Below are positions 55,607 through 62,647 of a DNA stretch of 64,000 nt, piece after piece. The stretch's first letter is position 1, and the number at the start of each line of letters is the position of its first letter. The notes beneath the pieces are model-generated. The model had not been told where the DNA came from. It made no database searches and worked only from the letters and a program-made list of their open reading frames with translations. This stretch comes from Mesorhizobium xinjiangense (GTDB taxonomy: Bacteria; Pseudomonadota; Alphaproteobacteria; Rhizobiales; Rhizobiaceae). Made by a program: the position numbers and the translations under genes. The stretch covers positions 223,502 through 287,501 of the forward strand of contig NZ_WOAC01000004.1 in assembly GCF_009749525.1 (NCBI RefSeq), given 5' to 3'.

Positions 55607-56335
55607 CTATCCGAAAGGCTTCAGGCGCAGCCGGCTGCGGTGGTCTTTCGGTCCGGGCGCCCCGGACGGACAGACGCCGCGGAAATAGGATTTCTGCCAT
55701 CGTGCCCGCGCGGCGTCCGAGTCGGGATCTGATAGGTCTTCATTGAACGCGTTGCGGCTCTGCGACCATGTCTTGAATTCTGCCTCCAGCTCCGGGTTCT
55801 CGGAAAGCGGCCGCAATTCGGGGGCAACGGCCTCGAGTGCACCACGCCCGAGCGGAAAGAGATGGCAGATCGGCTCGTCTGCTTCGAAATGAACTCTTTG
55901 ATTCGAGCGCGTGAATTTCCAGTTCATCGTGAATGTGTAAGGAGACCAGTCTGTCTCGATGACGCCCGAGAGCGGCGCAATGGCATCCTTCGGCCGGTTG
56001 AGCGGCCCGGTCACGAACAAGTCCGTTCCCGGGTCGGTCCGGAAAAGACAAGGCACATGGAATGTGAGGGTTCCGCTGCCAAAATGACTGATCGCGGACG
56101 GCGTGTTTCCCTGCCTCGCCTTGATGCGGACTGCGTCGATGTCGGGCCGACCGTCCCAAACGGCCGAAAAGGCGGTGGGATTGAGGATCTCCCAGCCGTG
56201 GGCATTGGCAACGTTCAGCGGCAGGCAGCGGTAGGCAAACCGCTGATCGGTCCGGTCCATCCATTCCCGTTCCAACGGCGCGGGACGGATTTTCAGCTCA
56301 TGACCGTCGAGAACATAAGCGATAAGCCGGCTCAT
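55607..56335 (-). CDS. DUF6065 family protein
   Basis: Soluble protein of 242 residues. The segment REWMDRTDQRFAYRCLPLNV followed by ANAHGWEIL, plus GSGTLTFHVPCLFRTDPGTD and ETDWSPYTFTMNWKFTR, resembles the DUF6065 family from memory. No signal peptide or membrane segment. ATG 56335 begins the conserved SRLIAYVLDGHELKIRPA; an upstream Met at 56404 is less likely. It stands alone, bracketed by two copies of the dispersed repeat and next to a tRNA, so it may be an insertion. Function unknown. Confidence 0.72.
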   Translation of the reverse strand: MSRLIAYVLDGHELKIRPAPLEREWMDRTDQRFAYRCLPLNVANAHGWEILNPTAFSAVWDGRPDIDAVRIKARQGNTPSAISHFGSGTLTFHVPCLFRTDPGTDLFVTGPLNRPKDAIAPLSGVIETDWSPYTFTMNWKFTRSNQRVHFEADEPICHLFPLGRGALEAVAPELRPLSENPELEAEFKTWSQSRNAFNEDLSDPDSDAARARWQKSYFRGVCPSGAPGPKDHRSRLRLKPFG

Positions 56336-56419
56336 GATATCAGCCCCATCCCACAGCACCGAAGAGCATACCAGTCGCCGGCCGCGCCGCCGGATGCACG
56401 GCAACCGTATTCCCGGTCT

Positions 56420-56533
56420 TAGAGCACGTCCCGCTCAAACGGAATCGTTTGAGCGAAAGGTACATGCTCCAACATAGTGATCCGGCGCGGCTATCTTTGC
56501 TTCAAACGTTTCCGTTTGAAGCAAACGCGCGCC
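56420..56533. repeat. Dispersed double-hairpin intergenic repeat, full copy
   Basis: Two 10-base-arm palindromes, CGCTCAAACG-GAAT-CGTTTGAGCG on the left and GCTTCAAACG-TTTC-CGTTTGAAGC on the right, flank a core with AAAGGTACATG, CCAACATA and TATCTTTGC. The core is the inverted counterpart of the copy at 29180-29292. It separates DUF6065 from the autotransporter gene, whose stop is 17 bases further on. Confidence 0.78.
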
Positions 56534-56549
56534 AGGCATTGCGCGGCCC

Positions 56550-59315
56550 TCACCACCGCACCTTGAAACCGATCTGACCGCCGAATGCATTGTGATCGGT
56601 GCCGTCGACATCGAAGGAATACGCGACGTCGCCGAAGGCGGACAGGTGCTCGTTGATATGGAAGGCGGTGCCGCCATTCACCTCCAGCCAGGTCCCTCCC
56701 GTGTCGGTCACGATTGGAACGGTGTTGAAGGTGACGACGGAATCCGCGGAGAACCCGTGCCACAGATTGACACCGACATGCGCCAGAAGCGACCCCATAT
56801 TGCGTTGCAGGCGTGCTCCAAGCCGACCGGTCCACGAGTCGAAGCTGTCATGATAGATGTCCGAGAATGCATCGTGGCTGTCGTCGAAGTTGATATTCTG
56901 CCAGATGAGCTGTGCCTGCGGCTCGAAGGTCCATCCCTCGGCGATCGCGAAGGGCAGCCCGGTCTCGACTGAAGCGGCAAAGCTCGTGCCCTTGACGTCT
57001 CCGCCGATGCCGCGATTGGATGCCGACGTGCCGTCGAGCCAGCCATATTTGGCCACCACGTCGAGGTACCATCCGCTGGGCGCTATGCGGGTCCAGTAGC
57101 CGGCAATGCTGTCCTCGGTCATATCGAGATTGCCGGCCGGCACATTCAAGCCACCCAGCACATTGCCGGCGATGTCGCCCGACGTTTCGGCATGGGTATA
57201 GAACAGCCCGAAACGGTCGATGTGTCCGTTGTCATGTTCGATGCCAAGGACGTCGCTGCCGACCTGCAATCCCCAATAATGGCCGTCGAAGGCCGGCGCC
57301 ATCTCGAAATCGGCAACGTGCAACGTCGCATTGGCGCCCAGATCGCTGTCGGCGCCGAAGACGCGGCCCCACAGGCCGGGCGGCGGGCTGTAATCATCCG
57401 ATGGCATGTCGGCACCCTGCGGCTGGGCGGACGAATACATCCAGGCCCCGTCGCCGATCAGAAGCGTCTGGTCTCCGCGCCGCTGATGGAACGTGCCCAT
57501 CGTCATCAGGCCCAGGCGCTGGGCGGCGAGCGGTGCAATCACATGCCCGGGAACCTCCGGACGTACGTTCGGGATCGGCGGCGAAGGAGGTGACGGCGGA
57601 GACGGTGGTGGCGGCCCCGGAGGAGGAGGCGACGGCGGCCCTGGAGGTGGAGGCGACGGCGGCCCTGGAGGTGGAGGCGACGGCGGCCCCGGAGGTGGAG
57701 GCGACGGCGGCCCCGGAGGTGGGGGTGCCGGCGGCGATGGCGGTGATGGAGGCGACGGCGGCGACGGTGGTGGTGGCGGCGGAGACACCGTATTGCGCAG
57801 GAACCAGTCGTCATCCGTTTGCGTATCCGCCGTCACGCCGCCGCGATACAACCCGTATTCAAATATCCCGGCGGCAACGATACCGCCGAGGGTGAACGCG
57901 CCGGTGGTCGTCGTGGCGTCGTTGGTCGCATCAACCACGAGGATGCCGTTGCCGGTCGTGAGGGCGCCAGGCCCGTCCACATTGGTGACGAACATGCTGG
58001 TCGAGCCGCTGCCCCGGCCACTCTCGATGACCAGTTGGTCGGACGGCGCTCCGTCACCCTCCAGATAGGTGTGCAGGTTGAGCGCTCCACCCTGCCCCAC
58101 ATAATTGCCGTGAATCGTGAACCTGTCGTGCGGAGAACTTCCCGGATTCGGATCGTTCGTCAAGTCGATGGCGCCGGCATTGTTCACCGTGACGAGCATC
58201 GATGAATCGGACGGCTGGATTCCGTAGCCTGCGCCTTCGGTGCCGCCGGCCAGGATCGAACTGGAAGCGTCGATGGACAGTGTCCCGGTACCGGTCCCCG
58301 TATCGCCGAGCGTCACGAAACCGTTCGTAAAGATAAAGACCAACTCCGACCCGTTTGTGAGGCTGATGTCCTCCCAGTTGATCAGGTTCTGCGGAGCATC
58401 GCCGGAATTGAAGCCATCGGAGTTTGTCGTGTTGTCCCAGACCAGCGTGTCCGTGCCCAAACCACCGTCGATTATCTTGCCATCAGTCAGGTTTGCATGC
58501 GTCAGATTAACGAACCGGGCAAAGTCGTTGCCTTCGCCCATCTGGACGGTCGCGGATATGCTTCCAAGACGCCAGATGAACTCGTCGTCGCCAGCGCCCA
58601 TATCGACTTGAGTCTGGACAGTTCCATCTAGCAGTCGCAGAACGTCATTTCCGTCCCCGAGGGAGATCGTTCCGGCGAACAACCCGCGATTGATCACGGT
58701 GTCGTGGGAATCTCCAGAGCTTGTGATTCCATTCTCAACATCGCCGTCGGCGTGGTTGGTGAATACGTTGTTGCCTGAGCCGTCGAAAGAAACTCCCCCG
58801 TCGATCTCTCCGTGATTGTCGAAGCTGAAACTGTCATTGTTCGCAGCGCGAACGGCGTTATCCATCAGGCCGTTATTGGTCACCACCACACTGGTGTTGT
58901 TGGTTGCTGACAGATCGGTGTTGAGCGTGCCGTTGTTGGTAAAGGTGAAGCTAGTGTTACCATCGGCCAACATGTTGGCGTCGATTGTGCCGTCATTGTT
59001 GAACGTGCTCGTTCCCGGCCCGGAGATCGAGACGCCGTCAATGAAAACAGCCGTGGAATCAGCGTCGACGGTAACCGACCCTGTGATGTTGAGGGCGTTA
59101 GGGATTTGTCCTGTGCACACAAAAGTTCCAGCAGGACCCTCCACGCAATCGGCTCGTGCTTGCGAATTCAACCCGCCGATGAGCGCGATGGTCGCCACCG
59201 AGCCGAGCAACAGCTTGCGCAGTTCGTTGCCGGCGGCAATTCGGGCGGATCCAGCATTAGGGCGCGTGCGAACAAGCCTGCCTGCCTGCCGCGTCGCAAG
59301 ATGCGGATTCGTCAT
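56550..59315 (-). CDS. Autotransporter (type Va) with proline-rich linker
   Basis: Outer-membrane protein of 921 residues. ATG 59315 has GGGGATT and an upstream GGAG; signal with LLLGSVATIALIGGLNSQARA near residues 34-55 after a long basic n-region. Passenger, about 56-500, is Asn/Thr/Gly-rich with repeated TFNNDGTID, FTNNGTLN and VTNNGLMD rungs, predicting a beta-helix. Residues about 510-580 are a Pro/Ser/Gly repeat. The C-terminal 300 residues form the autotransporter barrel (WGRVFGADSDLGANA, FGLFYTHAETSG) ending GGQIGFKVRW. Likely surface adhesin; no passenger enzyme motif seen. Confidence 0.88.
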   Translation of the reverse strand: MTNPHLATRQAGRLVRTRPNAGSARIAAGNELRKLLLGSVATIALIGGLNSQARADCVEGPAGTFVCTGQIPNALNITGSVTVDADSTAVFIDGVSISGPGTSTFNNDGTIDANMLADGNTSFTFTNNGTLNTDLSATNNTSVVVTNNGLMDNAVRAANNDSFSFDNHGEIDGGVSFDGSGNNVFTNHADGDVENGITSSGDSHDTVINRGLFAGTISLGDGNDVLRLLDGTVQTQVDMGAGDDEFIWRLGSISATVQMGEGNDFARFVNLTHANLTDGKIIDGGLGTDTLVWDNTTNSDGFNSGDAPQNLINWEDISLTNGSELVFIFTNGFVTLGDTGTGTGTLSIDASSSILAGGTEGAGYGIQPSDSSMLVTVNNAGAIDLTNDPNPGSSPHDRFTIHGNYVGQGGALNLHTYLEGDGAPSDQLVIESGRGSGSTSMFVTNVDGPGALTTGNGILVVDATNDATTTTGAFTLGGIVAAGIFEYGLYRGGVTADTQTDDDWFLRNTVSPPPPPPSPPSPPSPPSPPAPPPPGPPSPPPPGPPSPPPPGPPSPPPPGPPSPPPPGPPPPSPPSPPSPPIPNVRPEVPGHVIAPLAAQRLGLMTMGTFHQRRGDQTLLIGDGAWMYSSAQPQGADMPSDDYSPPPGLWGRVFGADSDLGANATLHVADFEMAPAFDGHYWGLQVGSDVLGIEHDNGHIDRFGLFYTHAETSGDIAGNVLGGLNVPAGNLDMTEDSIAGYWTRIAPSGWYLDVVAKYGWLDGTSASNRGIGGDVKGTSFAASVETGLPFAIAEGWTFEPQAQLIWQNINFDDSHDAFSDIYHDSFDSWTGRLGARLQRNMGSLLAHVGVNLWHGFSADSVVTFNTVPIVTDTGGTWLEVNGGTAFHINEHLSAFGDVAYSFDVDGTDHNAFGGQIGFKVRW
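57604..57723. repeat. 24-bp tandem repeat encoding Pro-rich linker
   Basis: Four near-identical 24-base units, GGCGACGGCGGCCCTGGAGG plus TGGA, run from 57628 to 57723, with a degenerate unit before them. On the minus strand each encodes an eight-residue Pro/Ser/Gly block (PPSPPPPG). Unit length is a multiple of three, so copy changes keep the frame. Confidence 0.85.
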
Positions 59316-59611
59316 CAATCCCCGGACTCCTCTCCTGGTGCCCCTTACGCAAGACCCGAATCCCCCAATTCGTGCACGAGACGGTGCCATACAATCGCTT
59401 AACGAACTAGCTTCATCGGCACACGCAGAGAAGTTGGACCTTGGGGCAATGCGAGACAGTGTCGGTCGTGCAACACAATGATCGCGGAGACACCCGTGCG
59501 AGGACAAATTGCCGACGCTTCCATGCGCAATATATATCGTATCCATTACCCTGCCGTGCCCGGGCGCCTTCGAGGGCGCTGCCCCACGGACAGAAACGAC
59601 AGGAGGCGCAT

Positions 59612-59818
59612 TTGTTTCTTCCGTCTGAAACCAGGCTACTCGCCGCCACGCAACGCCGATGGACCAGTGTCGTGCTGCTGGTCGCCGCAATTGCCCCGGT
59701 ATTTCTTGCCGGATGCCAGTCGTCGCAGGGCTGCGCTGGTGCCGCGCCCGGAACGGAACGCTATGAGGCCTGCCGTGCCAGTGCCGAAGCGATCCTCAGC
59801 CGTCGCGACGGACCATAA
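59612..59818 (+). CDS. Small lipoprotein with TTG start
   Basis: Predicted lipoprotein of 68 residues. The TTG at 59612 is decided by a perfect AGGAGG at 59601-59606, 5 bases upstream. The leader has RR then VVLLVAAIAPVFLAGC, an LAGC lipobox with Cys near residue 35. The mature part is about 33 residues with CAGAAPGTERYEACRASAEA, leaving two further Cys. Divergent from the autotransporter gene about 300 bases away. No known family recognised. Confidence 0.65.
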   Translation: MFLPSETRLLAATQRRWTSVVLLVAAIAPVFLAGCQSSQGCAGAAPGTERYEACRASAEAILSRRDGP

Positions 59819-60407
59819 GATGCGCCCCGACGCACGCACCATCGATTGCCAGTGTGAACGCCGCCCGGGGGCGACAGTTCCGGCTTCAACAGGCGTCCGC
59901 CGGAAGCGCTGATTCGTCCGATCGCACTCGACATTGCGGCCGATCGGTGGCAGATTTCATCCTACGGACGTTGGGCTTGCGACGCGGGGGTCGAAGCGTG
60001 ACAGCCGAGAGGGGCGGCCTTGAGCGCAAGCATGAAAGTTGCCGCCCCTTCTTCTTCTTTCCGCCCCTGCCGTCGTGATCCGCGCCCACCCGTCGAGGCA
60101 TGCCGGTTCGGCTGCCGCGCTTCCTCCTGGAACTGCGGATTTCCCGCTGACGGGCCGAGCCGATTGAGGCGACGGTCCGCGCAACCCCGACGAAGACCCG
60201 GCGCCGGCCCAGGGTTGCCCGAGAAGCCGGATCCGGGCCACGGCGCCCGTCGTGCGGGGGGCATAAGTCAACGGCCACCGCATGACCAGTATCGCGCCCG
60301 GCGGCCAATCGCATCAGATGCTCATTCGGATGAGTATATTAGCACTTGGTGCGTAGACAGGGATCTCCTGACGCCCTTCGGTCACCGACAAATCACAAGA
60401 CTCGCAC
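59819..60407. other. 589-base region without a supported gene
   Basis: Short frames are present on both strands but none has a convincing ribosome site, family motif or codon pattern. A pyrimidine-rich stretch lies at 60045-60070. It contains the 3' flanks of two convergent genes; no clear hairpin terminator was identified. Confidence 0.5.
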
Positions 60408-60983
60408 CTACTGCGGAAACCGATTCGTGCGCACGATGTGCCAGATCTGCTTGTTCACTTGCCCGATCTCATTGATGCAGGCGCCGATTCGGGCGAGTTC
60501 CCGATCGTCGATTGCCTCGATCTTTCCGTATTTGACGGCGTTCTTGCTGTCGAATATCCGCATGAGCTGAGTGTGCGCGGGCTCGCCCTTCTCGTCGAAG
60601 GAATAGATGCAGTGATTATACTTATTGCGTAGCTTGGCCTGCTGGTTCATCCGCTTCATCGCGTCCAGCACGTCCTGCCGGCATTGCGCGGGCGTTCTCG
60701 GCAGCTTGGCCAGCCGCTCCACGAGATCGATGCGGGCGCGCGTCGTGTTCAGCGTGAGGAAGATGATGATCGCCGTTTCCTTGTCGAGCCGTCCCAGGCC
60801 GGCCATGAGATAGATCAGCAGGCTTTCGGTGTTGGTCCAGGTGTAGTTGAGCTGTCCAACCAGAAGGAGCACCTGCTGGAAGCGGCCCGCGGGCGCGGCC
60901 GCGGCCGGCGCAACGGGACCGTCGGCAGCCGCGGCACCCGCGCTCCTTGTCGCTTGGGGAACGACTGCCGACGATTTAGCCAT
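60408..60983 (-). CDS. Helical protein with HEPN-like R-x4-H motif
   Basis: Unrecognised protein of 191 residues. The first 33 residues are Ala/Pro-rich; the rest is predicted helical (RFQQVLLLVGQLNYTWTNTE, LLIYLMAGLGRLDKETAIII, RARIDLVERLAKL). LRNKYNHCIYSFDEKG near 118-133 gives Arg119-Asn-x3-His124, the R-x4-H pattern of HEPN ribonuclease-type domains with the usual polar residue after Arg. Start overlaps the LuxR-type gene stop by 8 bases, with GAGG upstream, so the two are translationally coupled. Activity is not shown; the domain could be non-catalytic. Confidence 0.7.
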   Translation of the reverse strand: MAKSSAVVPQATRSAGAAAADGPVAPAAAAPAGRFQQVLLLVGQLNYTWTNTESLLIYLMAGLGRLDKETAIIIFLTLNTTRARIDLVERLAKLPRTPAQCRQDVLDAMKRMNQQAKLRNKYNHCIYSFDEKGEPAHTQLMRIFDSKNAVKYGKIEAIDDRELARIGACINEIGQVNKQIWHIVRTNRFPQ

Positions 60984-61854
60984 TGATGCGCGCCTCGATG
61001 AAGATGGCCGCCGCCTCGGTGCGGTTCGTGACCTTGAGCTTGCGGATGATGTTGTGGAGATGAATCTTGATCGTGTGCTCCGACAAGCCGAAGCGCCCCG
61101 CGATCACCTTGTTCGAGGTGCCGCGGGCAACCTGTTCGAGCACTTGCCGTTCGCGTACCGTCAGGTCTCCCAATTCTGGCGACGACGAAACGGGACGGGT
61201 CACTGCAAATATCGGGCCGTGATCGGGATCTGCCGGCAAAGCCGACCGGATCGATGAGGTCGGTGGTGCGCCCACCGGCATGTCGGCGCGCTCCTGTGCT
61301 GCCCATTCCGCTTGACCGCCAAACCCTCCTGCGTGGCCATTGTGATCGCGCGGCCGGTCGCGAATGAGCGATGTCGGTATGAATTCACCGCCCCTCAGGA
61401 TCAGCGCCAAGGCGGCCAACCAGGTGTCGAGCCGCAAGTTCATCGGCAACACGCCACACAGGAAATCGCTCCGGCAGAGCTCGGCGTAGCAAACGTGCGC
61501 ATCCGGCACGTCGTCGACAAGGACAGCCGCGGTCACGTTGGGATGATGGTTCCGATATCGGCTCCAATGGCTGCCAAGCTCACCAATCATGGCGCCGTCG
61601 ACCAGGAACAAGGCGATCGATTGTGCCGGCGCGGCTTCCGTCGTTCCAACATTCTCGATCAGGCGCACAGTATATGATGGGAACTCGCGCTCCACGGCTG
61701 CGATCAGACACTCGGGAATCCGTTCACGCGGCGCGACAAAGACGATCACCTTGCGCTCCGCAGGCACCTGCGCGAGTTTTTCAATCCCGGTCGGCGCCTG
61801 TTGCGGATAGGTCGTGGGCTGAGTCAATGAATTCTGCCGAACGTTGCCGAACAT
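60976..61854 (-). CDS. LuxR-type transcriptional regulator with degenerate receiver
   Basis: Regulator of 292 residues. Residues 35-165 have receiver-like alternating strands (KVIVFVAPRERIPECLIAAV, ALFLVDGAMIGEL with Asp86) but lack the paired acidic residues after strand 1 and the Lys after strand 5 (GVLPMNL), so phosphorylation is doubtful. A 60-residue Gly/Ala/Pro linker precedes the LuxR HTH at 230-288 (LTVRERQVLEQVARGTSNKV, FGLSEHTIKIHLHNIIRKL). ATG 61854 follows GGGAG. Coupled to the R-x4-H gene and divergent from the Gly-rich gene. Confidence 0.88.
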   Translation of the reverse strand: MFGNVRQNSLTQPTTYPQQAPTGIEKLAQVPAERKVIVFVAPRERIPECLIAAVEREFPSYTVRLIENVGTTEAAPAQSIALFLVDGAMIGELGSHWSRYRNHHPNVTAAVLVDDVPDAHVCYAELCRSDFLCGVLPMNLRLDTWLAALALILRGGEFIPTSLIRDRPRDHNGHAGGFGGQAEWAAQERADMPVGAPPTSSIRSALPADPDHGPIFAVTRPVSSSPELGDLTVRERQVLEQVARGTSNKVIAGRFGLSEHTIKIHLHNIIRKLKVTNRTEAAAIFIEARING

Positions 61855-62647
61855 CGTGCAACTCCCTGTTCGGCGCCCGGTCCGTCGATTATCGCCGGAC
61901 CTGCGCCCTCGGCCACGCCGCCCTGCCCCTCGGTTGCGGACCTCGTCGTTTGCCTGGGCACTGCCTAGCATCGTTGCTGCACAAGGGGCCATTGGCCCGT
62001 TTTGACAGCAGCCTCCCTCATGGGGATTAGAGATTACGAGCTATCGTCGACCCCGACAGCCTCGATATTAGTCAATCTGCTGAGGATTTGGACAGATAGC
62101 CAATCGTATCTAGTCGTTTGCACGCCGCATGCTGCGCACTGAGTGCCTTGGCGGGAATTTTCCTACTCTGGATTGAACCGGGTGTGGGAATTGAGCCATT
62201 CGGCAACCGAGTCGCGCCTGCACCGCGGCCCAAACGGCGACCTGCCGGCCCGGCCGACCGTCAAAAGAGGTAGGCCGGCTACGCCGTTCGATTGAGTGCG
62301 CGTAAAGTGTTTCTGCAAAGACACCACTTTTTGATTATGTACTTCCGAGTCAATATTAAGCCTGCCCTAATACCGATTGAACCGTTTTCTTCCCTTATTG
62401 GGTTTAATCTACATGACTAGCTCTATTTCTTGACTCGTCACTCGCCACGGCCTGCTGCACGATTGCGATGTTCCGGCATGTTCGGGACACGGCCGCCTGT
62501 CTGTTTGGCCACACTGGTTCAAACAGATCCGGCAACGGAAGGGTGACCGTATTTCGGTGGGGAGGGCAAGTTCGACCGATCTGTTCATGCGTATCGGCAA
62601 GCCGAACTCCTCGACAACGCGGCAGCCGCGGCTAAGGCACCAAGAAG
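61855..62647. promoter_or_regulatory. 793-base divergent control region, AT-rich
   Basis: No coding frame is supported. The right half (62290-62430) is notably AT-rich for this genome and contains a promoter-like pair listed separately. Its length is unusual in this compact window and suggests complex control of the LuxR operon and the Gln/Asn/Gly-rich gene. Confidence 0.5.
62331..62359 (+). promoter_or_regulatory. Sigma-70-like promoter candidate
   Basis: TTGATT at 62331-62336 and TATTAA at 62354-62359 are separated by exactly 17 bases, in the AT-rich part of the gap and pointing to the Gln/Asn/Gly-rich gene 290 bases downstream. A long leader would result. Confidence 0.4.

Noticed and set aside
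57604..57723. CRISPR-like array
   Set aside because: Units are contiguous without unique spacers and encode a Pro-rich linker in frame.
59819..60407. Possible coding frames in the region left of the R-x4-H gene
   Set aside because: Arg/Pro-rich translations on both strands typical of non-coding GC-rich DNA; no start signals.
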